A stretch of 64,000 nt of DNA from Gammaproteobacteria bacterium (GTDB lineage: Bacteria; Pseudomonadota; Gammaproteobacteria; SZUA-152): positions 60,299-124,298 of the forward strand of contig JAKIUF010000008.1 of NCBI GenBank assembly GCA_021647705.1. The letters are read 5' to 3'. The translations under genes and the position numbers were made by a program. Below are positions 24,404-33,691 of the stretch, in pieces. How positions within the stretch are numbered: the stretch's first letter is position 1; the number at the start of each line of letters is the position of its first letter. The notes under the pieces are model-generated. The model was given only the letters and a program-made list of their open reading frames with translations, ran no database searches and was not told where the DNA came from.

Positions 24404-25360
24404 TTATTTGTCCACAGCACGAGGCAGAATGTTGTCACCCTTACCTGCTTTAGGATCAGCATCAGGACTGTTGATCAGCACGCTAATGGCACCGGTCAAC
24501 GCCGCACTCATGGTGTGATCCACAATCGCATTCGCTGTTGTTCTGCCTTCCGGTGATACGATATCAACACTCACTGCTTCAGAAACGGCGACGCCATAGG
24601 TAGCCATATCGTAAAGTATGTTTTTGGGGCTGCCGTTAAGGAAAACGCGATCCCAGATACCGGCAATAGGATGCAAGGCAATCGGGTTGTTGATATTGGC
24701 GTTAACAAAATGGAAGCGCACACGTTCGCCGGGTTTGGCAGCCAGTGTCAGGGAAGCATCCGGGTCATGCACCGGATCATAATGGAACATACGACCGTTG
24801 ATCAGCGAACCGGTGGAGCCTTCGTTTTTCAACATGGCTTTGTAGTTGTCGGCATCCGGGAAGTATTGCCCCTGAATCAGCACGTATTCACGATCAGGTT
24901 TTGGAAAATCCTTGGTATAACCTTCTTTAGGATCAACAATAATCACGCCATACATGCCCCGTGCAATATGCTGCGCCATCACACTGGCACCACAATGGTA
25001 CATCCAGACCCCTGGACGCCGGGCTTCAAACTTGAAGTGTTTGGTTTCACCGGGTTTGACCGGTGCAAACTCTTCCAACACATGAACTTCTGCTGCATGG
25101 AAATCCATGGAGTGGGATTCTTTGTTGGTTTTGGGGTTGATGAGTTTGAAATCAATAATATCACCTTCGGTCACGCGTACGACTTTACCGGGAATCGCGC
25201 CATCAAAAGTCCACGCCTTGTACATAGTGCCTTTGTTGTCGATCTGCACTGTGGTTTCTTTCGCGGTCATGGTGACATGTACCGTTTTGGCTTGCACGAC
25301 TTGCGCGCCTACCAGACCAATGGTCAATGCCATGGCACTTATGGGTAGTTTGTTAAACAT
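24404..25360 (-). CDS. nirK: Copper-containing nitrite reductase
   Basis: A 318-residue periplasmic enzyme reducing nitrite to NO. Start at 25360 (MFNKLPISAMALTIG, with GGGAG 6-7 nt upstream) gives a clean signal peptide ending VVQA. Ligands are all visible: HSMDFHAAE (type 1 His, catalytic Asp, type 2 His), WMYHCGASVMAQHIARGM (type 2 His, type 1 Cys, His, Met), ALHPIAG (catalytic His) and VDHTMSAA (type 2 His of the neighbouring subunit). It is last in a four-gene minus-strand operon with two cytochromes and a multicopper oxidase. Confidence 0.88.
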   Translation of the reverse strand: MFNKLPISAMALTIGLVGAQVVQAKTVHVTMTAKETTVQIDNKGTMYKAWTFDGAIPGKVVRVTEGDIIDFKLINPKTNKESHSMDFHAAEVHVLEEFAPVKPGETKHFKFEARRPGVWMYHCGASVMAQHIARGMYGVIIVDPKEGYTKDFPKPDREYVLIQGQYFPDADNYKAMLKNEGSTGSLINGRMFHYDPVHDPDASLTLAAKPGERVRFHFVNANINNPIALHPIAGIWDRVFLNGSPKNILYDMATYGVAVSEAVSVDIVSPEGRTTANAIVDHTMSAALTGAISVLINSPDADPKAGKGDNILPRAVDK

Positions 25361-25501
25361 GGTTACTCTCCCTTTTTCAGTTAGAAGCGTGGTTGAAACT
25401 AAAACCACTTTTTAAAAAAGCAGCATCCTGGCCAAAATACTCAATCCTCCATTAATCATTTCACCCGCCTATGCGTATTACTGGCTTTTTGCTGTCAGCC
25501 G

Positions 25502-25852
25502 TTAACCGCATTGGCAGAGTTTTCTCAGATACTTGACCAGGTCATGAATTTCATCGTCGCTCAGACTGTTACGCCAAGGTGGCATCAGCACAGATTTATC
25601 AATTGCCAGCCCACCTTCTTTAATCACTTTAAAAAGGTCAGCATCGCTGCGCCCCCCCATTGCCTTGGCACTGGTATGATCACGCGGTTGTACGGACATA
25701 TCCTGCACATTGAGTCCCATGCCATCACCCGTCATACCGTGGCATTGCCAGCAATAGTTTTTGTAATTATCTTCGGCGTCATCCGACCATGCTGCTGAGG
25801 ACAACATCAATAAAGACACGAACAAAGTCAGGAATAATTTATTTTTTCTCAT
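25502..25852 (-). CDS. ncgC: Periplasmic monohaem cytochrome c (NcgC-like)
   Basis: A 116-residue protein: signal peptide (MRKNKLFLTLFVSLLMLSSA) and one CWQCH haem site near residue 37, with MPPWRNSLSDDEIHDLVKYL supplying the Met ligand region. The start at 25852 follows GGAGAAC and overlaps the dihaem cytochrome gene by 14 bp. Position between the dihaem cytochrome and nirK matches ncgC in Nitrosomonas, so it is a probable electron donor to NirK. Confidence 0.85.
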   Translation of the reverse strand: MRKNKLFLTLFVSLLMLSSAAWSDDAEDNYKNYCWQCHGMTGDGMGLNVQDMSVQPRDHTSAKAMGGRSDADLFKVIKEGGLAIDKSVLMPPWRNSLSDDEIHDLVKYLRKLCQCG

Positions 25853-26528
25853 CCCAGTTCTCCTTTGCCAGTGCTTGCAGATACTGCACAATTTTTTGAA
25901 TATTCGGTGCCGAAACATGTCTATTGGGCATGGGTGTTTTGGGATTCCATGCTTGTGGATCAGTGATAAAACTGACCAGATAATCCGCCTGATAACGTTT
26001 GGCTGCGGTGTAAACTTCCGGCCCGGAAAGACCACCGTAACCCGGCTCAATCTCATGGCAGGCCATGCAGCCGTTAAATTTGTCAAACACCATTTCACCA
26101 AAGCTGACAGAAATACTGCCGCCCTTAAAAACAGCCGTACCCATCATTTCTGCTGATGATTTGAGTTTCATCAAAGCTTCGGTGACTTCTTCTGCGTCAG
26201 AGGGAGACAAGGCCGGATGTGACATCAACGTTGTCGTATCGACCATGTCGCGCTTTTTTCCCGGCTGAGTGTGCTGGATGGGATGATGTCCAGCAGGCCG
26301 AATGCGACGTGGTTTAACCAGCCATTTTTCCAACCACTCAGCATTGTATTTGGAACCGGCATAAAACAAATCCGGCCCTTTACGCTGCCACAGTTCCTGT
26401 ACGCTTTGCGCAGCAGGACCGCTGATTTCATGACAGCTCACACATCTTTTTTGCAGTATGAGCATGCCATCATCGGCTAAAGCTGCATTAGCAACAGTGA
26501 GCGCAACAAATAAAAAAAGATATTTCAT
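25839..26528 (-). CDS. ncgB: Periplasmic dihaem cytochrome c (NcgB-like)
   Basis: A 229-residue protein with signal peptide (MKYLFLFVALTVANAALA) and two haem sites: CVSCH near residue 29 and CMACH near residue 155, with MPNRHVSAPNIQKIVQYLQA near the end. It starts 9 bp downstream of the multicopper oxidase gene and overlaps the next cytochrome gene by 14 bp. In Nitrosomonas the matching ncgB product helps protect cells from nitrite; the exact reaction is unresolved. Confidence 0.85.
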   Translation of the reverse strand: MKYLFLFVALTVANAALADDGMLILQKRCVSCHEISGPAAQSVQELWQRKGPDLFYAGSKYNAEWLEKWLVKPRRIRPAGHHPIQHTQPGKKRDMVDTTTLMSHPALSPSDAEEVTEALMKLKSSAEMMGTAVFKGGSISVSFGEMVFDKFNGCMACHEIEPGYGGLSGPEVYTAAKRYQADYLVSFITDPQAWNPKTPMPNRHVSAPNIQKIVQYLQALAKENWDEKK

Positions 26529-26537
26529 GTTATGCCT

Positions 26538-27620
26538 CTAATCCCTGTGCCGACGCCGTTCACGGGCCAGAGGTGTACCTTTAAAGCGTGGATTTTCAAA
26601 CAGGCCATAACCTTTTTTCATGGCTTCACTGAAGAAAAAGTCCGGGTCATAATCAATATCTTTCCACACATACCAATCGTCCATGGGGGTGCCTGCATAT
26701 TCCATGACAGTAATGGGACCACCAGGGTGTTTGCCTCCGGCAGTGACGTGTTTGTCTACATGGTCATGAAAAATAAAACGACCTTCATCCTGGTTGGCCT
26801 CGATGATGACGTCATACCGTTCACCAGGACCGATAAGTACGGTGTCAACGTGATAAGGGGTAGGTATCGGCAACCCATCTTTGTGAGTGATAAGCATGTC
26901 GTGGCCATGCGAATGCAAGGTATGTATCGCACCACCCGCGCCATAAAAGCGCACTCGTACAACATCACCGGTTTCAAAACGTATTGGCTGAGTTAACGGG
27001 AAAGATTTGGCATTGACTGAAAAATAATCCTCAACATCATAAGGCGTGGCACCTTGACCAAATTTGTCCGCATTTTCACTTTCCCAGGTGGAAAGCATCA
27101 TGATCACCTCTTTGGTGACTCGTTTTTCGATGGGCAACGGGTCTTTAGGGGCAACAATCAACGGACCCCACATCCCTCGGATACCCACATGCTCGTTAAC
27201 ATTGACATGGCAGTGATACCAAAGACTGCCGATACGGTCGGCCTTGAATTTATAGGTGTAGGTATCACCGGGTTTGATGGGTTTCTGAGTAACACCCGGT
27301 ACACCATCGCTACGCCAGCTGCCGGTTTGCAACACGCCGTGCCAGTGGACAGTGTGCGTCAGCGTGGTGTTATTGGTCACATGGATAACCACATCATCAC
27401 CTTCCTGAACATGAATCAACGGACCGGGTACCTGGCCATTAAAAGCGAAAACTTTGTATTTCAGATCAGGAGCGACATCAATCACCATTTCGTCGATGGT
27501 CATGGACATTTCACGTTTGGCTGCCAGTGCAAAACTGCCAAACCCCAACACAAAACTCAGTAAAAGCAGACAAACGATCTGTCGAATTTTGTGCGAGCTG
27601 CTGAATCTCAAATCACTCAT
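26538..27620 (-). CDS. ncgA: Two-domain multicopper oxidase (NcgA-like)
   Basis: A 360-residue protein with a signal peptide (about residues 12-33). The start at 27620 (MSDLRFSSSHK) is chosen because GGAGGGAG lies just upstream; an earlier in-frame ATG would include that site. Copper motifs: THTVHWHG, WYHCHVNVNEHVGIRGMWG (a type 1 site in domain 1), HTLHSHGHDM and FHDHVDKHV. The last has Asp where three-domain laccases carry the type 1 Cys, so the type 1 copper is in domain 1, as in two-domain oxidases. It heads the nirK operon, as ncgA does in Nitrosomonas. Confidence 0.85.
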   Translation of the reverse strand: MSDLRFSSSHKIRQIVCLLLLSFVLGFGSFALAAKREMSMTIDEMVIDVAPDLKYKVFAFNGQVPGPLIHVQEGDDVVIHVTNNTTLTHTVHWHGVLQTGSWRSDGVPGVTQKPIKPGDTYTYKFKADRIGSLWYHCHVNVNEHVGIRGMWGPLIVAPKDPLPIEKRVTKEVIMMLSTWESENADKFGQGATPYDVEDYFSVNAKSFPLTQPIRFETGDVVRVRFYGAGGAIHTLHSHGHDMLITHKDGLPIPTPYHVDTVLIGPGERYDVIIEANQDEGRFIFHDHVDKHVTAGGKHPGGPITVMEYAGTPMDDWYVWKDIDYDPDFFFSEAMKKGYGLFENPRFKGTPLARERRRHRD

Positions 27621-27671
27621 GGGTGCTCCCTCCAAGCTCAAATACTCTGCGTAACAGTCAACAATTTCATT

Positions 27672-27685
27672 AACATGTAAATGTT
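27672..27685. promoter_or_regulatory. Inverted repeat upstream of the ncgABC-nirK operon, candidate operator
   Basis: AACATGTAAATGTT has perfect 5-bp arms and lies 52 bp before the first start codon. Nitrosomonas nirK is under NsrR control, so an NO- or nitrite-responsive repressor is a reasonable guess, but the match to the NsrR consensus is partial. No regulator gene is adjacent. Confidence 0.4.
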
Positions 27686-27845
27686 ATGCATTTTTATGTG
27701 AGCAACAACCATTTGTCAAGCATGGATTTTTTAATCTGTTTTTTATTGAGCCCAAGTAATTAATATAAATAGAAAATATCTTTTTATTAGCGGATGCTGT
27801 GCACTCAAATGCTGACTGAAGCTTGCGCAATATCAGAAGCTCTCG

Positions 27846-27977
27846 GGGAATCATTCCAGTGATTGGGAAGTTATGTTGTCGTACTACTAGCAAGTGGTCT
27901 GTTATAAACGCAGAGAGCGCAAAGGCGCAGAGGACGCAAAGTTTTTAGTGTTTTCTCTGCGTCTTTGCACCTGCTGC
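27846..27977. repeat. GCAGAG/GCAAAG palindromic repeat, copy 4, with extended flank
   Basis: GGAATCATTCCAGTG, then TTATGTTGTCGTACTAC, then GCAGAGAGCGCAAAGGCGCA, TTTTTAGTG loop, and CTCTGCGTCTTTGC. Same extended family as the copies at 11749 and 29692. Confidence 0.8.
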
Positions 27978-27998
27978 ATAGCCATCAGGCTAAACCAG

Positions 27999-28245
27999 GT
28001 AGGGTGGAACAAGCGTAGCGGTTCCACCAAACGGGAAAGGGAGCTGTTCAAGGTTCGCTCAGTTATCGATGTTGACTCGCCATTTGCCGGTGAGCATTGC
28101 TGCAATAAGAGCTTTTTTCTCCTGTGTCAGGCCATAGATTTTTTATTGCAGGGTGTTTTTTTGTCAGTGGTCGTGAGCACAGAGGCGATTTATGGTTCCT
28201 TACTTCAGCATATCAGGTGGAACCGCTGCGCTTGTTCCACCCTAC
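27999..28245. repeat. MITE-like element with 30-bp terminal inverted repeats
   Basis: GTAGGGTGGAACAAGCG...GGTTCCACC at 27999-28028 is matched by its reverse complement at 28216-28245 with one or two mismatches. The 247-bp unit lies in the 824-bp gap between the ncg operon and moaB, carries no gene, and is followed by GCGTAACATCTGTTAAT, a string seen again at 29911. Confidence 0.7.
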
Positions 28246-28444
28246 AGTCGGAGGCCTGCGTAACATCTGTTAATTAATACCCTCAACGGTGAATTCATCC
28301 GCAGTATCCACACCAATAAAAAGTCATTGGCCGCCTCCTCCACTCACTTCAACACAAATTCCCCGACTACGGGTACAAGCGGTATAATCCACCTTCACAT
28401 ACCGCCCCTGGTGAGCAAAGCCACGACCCAATGAGTAAAAACCA

Positions 28445-28975
28445 ATGACCATCCCAAAAAAACAACGCGAGTTTATTTCCCTCAATATTGCCGTCCTCAC
28501 CGTATCCGACACTCGCACAGAAGCCGAAGACACCTCGGGCAAAGTACTGGTCAAGCGACTGGAAGACGCGGGTCATCAATTGGCCGAAAAGGCCATTACG
28601 CCCGACGATATTTATCAAATCCGCGCTGTCGTTTCACGCTGGATTGCTGATCCTGAAATACACGTAGTGATCAGTACCGGTGGTACGGGTGTAACCGGTC
28701 GTGACGGTACTCCGGAAGCTTTCCATCCCCTGCTTGATAAAGAAATTGAAGGCTTTGGTGAAATGTTTCGGATGATTTCTTTTGATGAGATCAAAACATC
28801 CGCATTGCAATCCCGTGCCCTGGCTGGCGTCAGCAATGGCACATATTTGTTCTGCCTGCCCGGCTCTTCCGGTGCCTGTAAAACCGGCTGGGACAACATT
28901 ATCAAGGATCAACTGGACCACCGCACTGCACCCTGCAATCTGGCGATGTTGATTCCACGACTGAAAGAACGCTAA
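28445..28975 (+). CDS. moaB: Molybdenum cofactor biosynthesis protein B
   Basis: A 176-residue MoaB/Mog-family protein: ISLNIAVLTVSDTRTEAEDT, VISTGGTGVTGRDGTPEA (the SGGTG-type loop) and LFCLPGSSGACKTGWDNII. It binds molybdopterin, and family members adenylylate it before metal insertion. Followed 3 bp later by a NERD-domain gene, probably co-transcribed. Confidence 0.95.
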   Translation: MTIPKKQREFISLNIAVLTVSDTRTEAEDTSGKVLVKRLEDAGHQLAEKAITPDDIYQIRAVVSRWIADPEIHVVISTGGTGVTGRDGTPEAFHPLLDKEIEGFGEMFRMISFDEIKTSALQSRALAGVSNGTYLFCLPGSSGACKTGWDNIIKDQLDHRTAPCNLAMLIPRLKER

Positions 28976-28978
28976 GGC

Positions 28979-29608
28979 ATGGAATCTGTTTCAATCGAAG
29001 TGGTTTTCTATATTCTGGAAGCCATTGCCGCACTGGGTCTGCTTGCTGTTATTTTCTTTTTCTGGAAGCAGTCCCGTAAAAACAAACATCAGCGCCATGC
29101 CCACAAAGTGGTGGATTCTTTGGGGGTAAAATATTTGCGCAATGTGGTATTGCCGGACGGTATCGACGGACTGGTATTCATTGACTATTTACTGTTAGTC
29201 CCCGGCGGGTTTGTGGTATTGGACACACAACACAGTGAGGGCCATTTATTCGGTGGTGAAACAATCGATCAGTGGTCACAGGTCATCAACAATAAAACGT
29301 ACAAATTCAATAATCCGTTGTATGACAATCAACGAGCCTGTCAGGCGATACAGTGGAATTTGCAACACACGATTAAAGCGGAAAATTCACCGGCTGATAC
29401 ATACTTGCAGATACATGGCTGGGTGGCATTTTCCAGCGCGGGAAATTTCCCCAAAGGCATTCCGGCACAGGTCAGCATGGTTGATGAACTGAAAAATAAC
29501 CTTGCGCCATTAATTAACAAAAACAACAGCATTGATGAGCATTTACAAAAAACCTGGCAGGCTTTACATCAACTTTCCATCACGACTCAGGCAGAAAATA
29601 AACCCTAG
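28979..29608 (+). CDS. Membrane-anchored NERD-domain protein
   Basis: A 209-residue protein with an N-terminal transmembrane helix (about residues 7-30) and a basic stop-transfer patch. It then has a NERD (nuclease-related) domain: LRNVVLPDGIDGLVFIDYLL, GGFVVLDTQHSEGHLFGG and NPLYDNQRACQAIQ. NERD domains share the PD-(D/E)xK-like fold. The usual catalytic pattern is only partly visible, so nuclease activity is unproven. Starts 3 bp after moaB. Confidence 0.75.
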   Translation: MESVSIEVVFYILEAIAALGLLAVIFFFWKQSRKNKHQRHAHKVVDSLGVKYLRNVVLPDGIDGLVFIDYLLLVPGGFVVLDTQHSEGHLFGGETIDQWSQVINNKTYKFNNPLYDNQRACQAIQWNLQHTIKAENSPADTYLQIHGWVAFSSAGNFPKGIPAQVSMVDELKNNLAPLINKNNSIDEHLQKTWQALHQLSITTQAENKP

Positions 29609-29691
29609 AGCATGTCGTTAATTAAAACTGATATTACGCAGGCCTTATATGTGAATTAAGCGCTAAAAATATCTGTTTTAAGAATCACCGG

Positions 29692-29820
29692 GTATTTAAC
29701 GCAGAGGACGCAAAGTTTTTAGTGTTTTTCTCTGCGTCCTTTGCGCCTCTGCGTTTATAACACACCCCTTGTCAGTACCACGACAACATAACCTCCCACT
29801 ACCACCGGAACGATTGTCCA
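29692..29820. repeat. GCAGAG/GCAAAG palindromic repeat, copy 5 (inverted extended unit)
   Basis: AACGCAGAGGACGCAAAG, loop TTTTTAGTGTTTT, CTCTGCGTCCTTTGCGCCTC, then CCACGACAACATAACCTCCC and GGAACGATTG, the reverse of the flank seen at 11749. Confidence 0.85.
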
Positions 29821-30226
29821 AGTGCTTCTGATAGTGCTCAAGGCTTCAGTCAGAATACAAGTTGTAGCGTCATGTAAAAACCGTCAGTCGTTGATCCATT
29901 ATTCGAGTGCGTAACATCTGTTAATAACATTGCATTCACACTATTGGTTAAATTGTGTTCACCCCCATATCCCGGTAAATCACGAAAGCGACAGACCGCC
30001 TTATTTTTAATATAATCAAAGAGTTAAACCCTATACTTCACAAGTTAAAGAGTATTTGCAATATCAGCAATCGCTTAACAACCCCACGCCACGCTTGACA
30101 GTGTTGTCAGTGATGCCCATATTCCGGTGAGCGGTGTCCGTCAGGTTTTTATCACCGCTGCCACTATCAATAAGAACAAGCAAGATAAGCGGCTCGTAAA
30201 AACAATATTTATCAAACAGGTCTGCC
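29821..30226. other. Intergenic region upstream of pycA
   Basis: About 400 bp with no supportable gene. It contains GCGTAACATCTGTTAAT (shared with 28258) and presumably the pyruvate carboxylase promoter; I could not assign -35/-10 boxes with confidence. Confidence 0.4.
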
Positions 30227-31645
30227 ATGATAAAAAAAGTGCTCATCGCCAATCGCGGTGAAATTGCGGTACGCATTGCCCGCGCCTGCACCGAGCTGGG
30301 CATCCAGTCTGTTGCTATTTACACCGATGCTGATCGTTATTCCCTGCATGTAAAAAAAGCAGATGAAGCCTATAACCTCGGCCCGGACTCTGTTTCCGGT
30401 TATCTGAATGTACATCGCATCGTCAATCTGGCCACGGCCACGGGTTGTGACGCCTTGCACCCCGGCTATGGCTTCCTTTCAGAAAACCCTCTACTCGCTG
30501 AAGCCTGCGAAAAACGCGACATCCGTTTTATCGGCCCCAGCGCCGCCATAATCCGCCAGTTGGGAGACAAACTGCAAGCCCGCGCCGCAATGATCAAAGC
30601 CGGTATACCCATCACTCCCGGCAGTGAAGACAATGTGGAATCGGTGCAGGAGGCATTGATCATTGCGGAAAAAATCGGTTATCCGGTGATGCTGAAAGCC
30701 ACCAATGGGGGCGGTGGCCGAGGTATCCGTCGCTGTGCGGATGCCGATGAGCTTAATCGCAGTTATGACCGGGTGGTCTCTGAAGTCAGCAAAACCTTTG
30801 GCAATGCCGAAGTGTTCCTGGAAAAGTGTATCGACAATCCACGCCACATCGAAGTACAAGTATTGGGTGACCAGCATGGCAAAGTGATCCATCTGTTTGA
30901 ACGGGACTGTTCCATTCAGCGTCGCCATCAAAAACTGATCGAAATCGCTCCTTCACCACAGCTCAGCGAAGAGCAGCGCAAATACATCGGCAAGCTGGCG
31001 GTGACTGCTGCCAAATCTGTGGGCTACACCAATGCAGGTACTGTGGAATTCCTGTTAGCCCAAGACGATTCATTTTATTTCATGGAGGTCAACACCCGCC
31101 TGCAAGTGGAGCACACCATTACCGAACAAATCACCGGCATCGACATCGTGCAGGAACAGATTCGTATCGCTGCTGGCCTGAAGCTGCGCTACAACCAGCG
31201 CGATGTAAAACGCCGTGGTTATGCCATGGAGTTTCGCATTAACGCCGAAGATCCCAAAAATGATTTTTTGCCCAGCTTTGGTCGCGTGACCCGGTATTAT
31301 GCCCCCGGCGGTCCCGGTGTGCGCACCGACGCGGCTATTTACACCGGTTACGACATTCCGCCCTATTATGATTCCATGTGCGCCAAACTCATCGTCTGGG
31401 CGCTGGACTGGGACTCATTAATTGACCGTGCCAATCGTGCATTGAAAGACATCGGCGTTTATGGCGTCAAGACGACGATTCCGTATCAGCTGGAAATTCT
31501 GAAATCACCGCATTTTCAGTCAGGCAAATTCGATACATCGTTTGTTGAATCCCACCCGGAGTTAATCAATTATTCAGTGCATCGCTCATCACGCCGACTG
31601 GCGGCAGCCCTCGGGGCTGCAATGGCAGCGCACATGGGCTTGTAA
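30227..31645 (+). CDS. pycA: Pyruvate carboxylase subunit A (biotin carboxylase)
   Basis: A 472-residue ATP-grasp biotin carboxylase: KVLIANRGEIAVRIARAC, LHPGYGFLSENP, the Gly-rich loop KATNGGGGRGIR, ERDCSIQRRHQKLIE and FMEVNTRLQVEHTITE are all intact. It carboxylates the biotin on the partner subunit using ATP and bicarbonate. The partner, encoded 58 bp downstream, has a pyruvate/oxaloacetate carboxyltransferase domain, which marks this as PycA of the two-subunit pyruvate carboxylase rather than AccC of fatty acid synthesis. Confidence 0.88.
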   Translation: MIKKVLIANRGEIAVRIARACTELGIQSVAIYTDADRYSLHVKKADEAYNLGPDSVSGYLNVHRIVNLATATGCDALHPGYGFLSENPLLAEACEKRDIRFIGPSAAIIRQLGDKLQARAAMIKAGIPITPGSEDNVESVQEALIIAEKIGYPVMLKATNGGGGRGIRRCADADELNRSYDRVVSEVSKTFGNAEVFLEKCIDNPRHIEVQVLGDQHGKVIHLFERDCSIQRRHQKLIEIAPSPQLSEEQRKYIGKLAVTAAKSVGYTNAGTVEFLLAQDDSFYFMEVNTRLQVEHTITEQITGIDIVQEQIRIAAGLKLRYNQRDVKRRGYAMEFRINAEDPKNDFLPSFGRVTRYYAPGGPGVRTDAAIYTGYDIPPYYDSMCAKLIVWALDWDSLIDRANRALKDIGVYGVKTTIPYQLEILKSPHFQSGKFDTSFVESHPELINYSVHRSSRRLAAALGAAMAAHMGL

Positions 31646-31703
31646 CAATGGTCCTGTAATCATTTGCGACCATAAAACTCACCACTGACTCACAGGGAAA
31701 CCT

Positions 31704-33527
31704 ATGTCAAAAGTCTACATTACCGATACCATCCTGCGCGATGCGCACCAGTCATTACTGGCCACACGTATGCGCACGGAAGACATGCTGCCTGTTTGTG
31801 ACAAACTGGATGCCATTGGCTTTTGGTCGCTGGAAATGTGGGGCGGAGCTACCTTTGATGCCTGCATTCGTTTTCTGAAAGAAGACCCCTGGGAGCGTCT
31901 GCGCCAATTACGCGAAGCCTTGCCCAACACACGACTGCAAATGTTGTTACGTGGGCAAAACCTGCTGGGCTATCGTCACTACTCCGATGATGTGGTGCGC
32001 GCCTTTGTGGCATGCGCTGCGAAAAATGGCATTGATGTATTTCGTATTTTTGATGCACTCAACGACGTGCGTAACTTGCAGGTTTCCATTGAAGCCGTCA
32101 AAAAAGCCAACAAACATGCCCAGGGTGCCATCAGCTATACCATCAGCCCGGTACATTCCACGGCGCAATATGTCGAAATGGCCGTCACTCTGCAAAAAAT
32201 GGGTTGCGACAGCATCGCCATTAAAGACATGGCGGGCTTACTGACACCCTCAGCCACCGCTGAACTGGTGAAAGCGCTGGTGGATGCACTGGATGTCCCT
32301 GTACACCTGCACTCACATGCAACAGCCGGACTGGCCAGCATGTGTCAACTGAAAGCCATCGAAAATGGCTGCCGTCACATCGACACGGCTATTTCTTCGC
32401 TTTCCGGCGGCACCAGCCACCCACCGACAGAAAGCATGGTCGCCGCATTGCGTGATACCGAATACGACAGCAAACTCGATTTATCCGCATTACAGGACAT
32501 CGGTTTTTATTTTCACGAGATACGAAAAAAATATCATCAGTTTGAAAGTGAATTCACCGGACTCGACACCCGCGTACAAAACAATCAGGTGCCCGGTGGA
32601 ATGATTTCCAACCTCTCCAACCAGCTCAAGGAGCAGGGTGCGCTGGAGCACATGAACGCTGTACTGGAAGAAATTCCCCGCGTACGTGCCGACCTGGGTT
32701 ACCCGCCACTGGTCACACCCACCTCACAAATCGTCGGCACCCAGGCATTACTCAACGTACTATCTGAATCCCGCTACCAAACCATTACTAACGAGGTAAA
32801 GCTCTACCTGCAAGGCAAATACGGAAAACCACCCGCGAAAGTAAACACCAATGTACGTCGGCAGGCTATCGGTAATGAAAGCGTCATCACCTGTCGTCCC
32901 GCAGATTTACTGACACCGGAAATGGCGCGTTTGCGCAGTGATATTGGTGAAATTGCCGAATCGGATGAAGACGTATTGACCTACGCCATGTTCCCTGACA
33001 TTGGCCAGGAATTTCTGGAACAACGCCGCGATGGCACGCTGGAGCCGGAAGCACTCGAACCACCACCGGGGGGTTCACAAGATTACTGTGTGGCCGCCAC
33101 AGAATTCAATGTCAGCTTACACGGCGAAACCTATCACATTAAAGTCACCGGTACCGGCCATAAAATGCAGGAAAAACGGGCTTTTTATATCAACGTGGAT
33201 GGCACACCGGAAGAAGTGATGGTCGAATCCCTGGATGCTGTATTCACCAATGGTGGCACTGACGCACCACAAACCAGTGACAGCAAAGGCAGCAGCCGCC
33301 TGAAAGCCACGGCACCCGGCCATGTCACCACATCAATGCCAGGCATTATCGTTGAGGTTCTGGTTGTCGAGGGTGATCAGGTATCTGCGGGTGATCCCAT
33401 TCTGGTGACCGAAGCCATGAAAATGGAAACCGAAGTTCAGGCACCCATTGCAGGCACAATCAAAGCCGTTCACGTACAAAAAGGTGATAGCGTCAATCCG
33501 GACGAAGCATTAGTGGAAATTGAATGA
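31704..33527 (+). CDS. pycB: Pyruvate carboxylase subunit B (carboxyltransferase-biotin carrier)
   Basis: A 607-residue protein. Residues 1-290 form the HMGL-like TIM barrel (ITDTILRDAHQSLLATRMRT, with metal ligands in HLHSHATAG). A PycB/OadA conserved domain spans about 300-480. A biotinyl domain at the end has the lysine motif EAMKMETEV. OadA of the sodium-pumping oxaloacetate decarboxylase is nearly identical in plan, but no oadB or oadG is present and a biotin carboxylase precedes it, so anaplerotic pyruvate carboxylation is favoured. Confidence 0.88.
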   Translation: MSKVYITDTILRDAHQSLLATRMRTEDMLPVCDKLDAIGFWSLEMWGGATFDACIRFLKEDPWERLRQLREALPNTRLQMLLRGQNLLGYRHYSDDVVRAFVACAAKNGIDVFRIFDALNDVRNLQVSIEAVKKANKHAQGAISYTISPVHSTAQYVEMAVTLQKMGCDSIAIKDMAGLLTPSATAELVKALVDALDVPVHLHSHATAGLASMCQLKAIENGCRHIDTAISSLSGGTSHPPTESMVAALRDTEYDSKLDLSALQDIGFYFHEIRKKYHQFESEFTGLDTRVQNNQVPGGMISNLSNQLKEQGALEHMNAVLEEIPRVRADLGYPPLVTPTSQIVGTQALLNVLSESRYQTITNEVKLYLQGKYGKPPAKVNTNVRRQAIGNESVITCRPADLLTPEMARLRSDIGEIAESDEDVLTYAMFPDIGQEFLEQRRDGTLEPEALEPPPGGSQDYCVAATEFNVSLHGETYHIKVTGTGHKMQEKRAFYINVDGTPEEVMVESLDAVFTNGGTDAPQTSDSKGSSRLKATAPGHVTTSMPGIIVEVLVVEGDQVSAGDPILVTEAMKMETEVQAPIAGTIKAVHVQKGDSVNPDEALVEIE

Positions 33528-33550
33528 CTGAGTATTTGATACGAAATTTG

Positions 33551-33650
33551 TAACGACGCAGAGAACGCAAAGCATTTTGTTTTCTTTGCGCTCTCTGCGT
33601 CTCTGCGACCTCTGCGTTAACAACACTGAGTTTATCAATACCACCACAAC
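33551..33650. repeat. GCAGAG/GCAAAG palindromic repeat, copy 6
   Basis: ACGCAGAGAACGCAAAG, loop CATTTTGTTTT, CTTTGCGCTCTCTGCGTC, then TCTGCGTTAACAACACTGAG and ACCACCACAAC, a degenerate form of the extended flank. It lies just after pycB and could act as its transcript end. Confidence 0.8.
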
Positions 33651-33691
33651 TGGCTTACACAACAGAAGCCAGGGGGTTATGTGTCACATAA

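Noticed and set aside
30227..33527. Acetyl-CoA carboxylase or sodium-pumping oxaloacetate decarboxylase
   Set aside because: The second gene has a pyruvate/oxaloacetate carboxyltransferase domain with fused biotinyl domain, and oadB/oadG are absent; two-subunit pyruvate carboxylase fits better.
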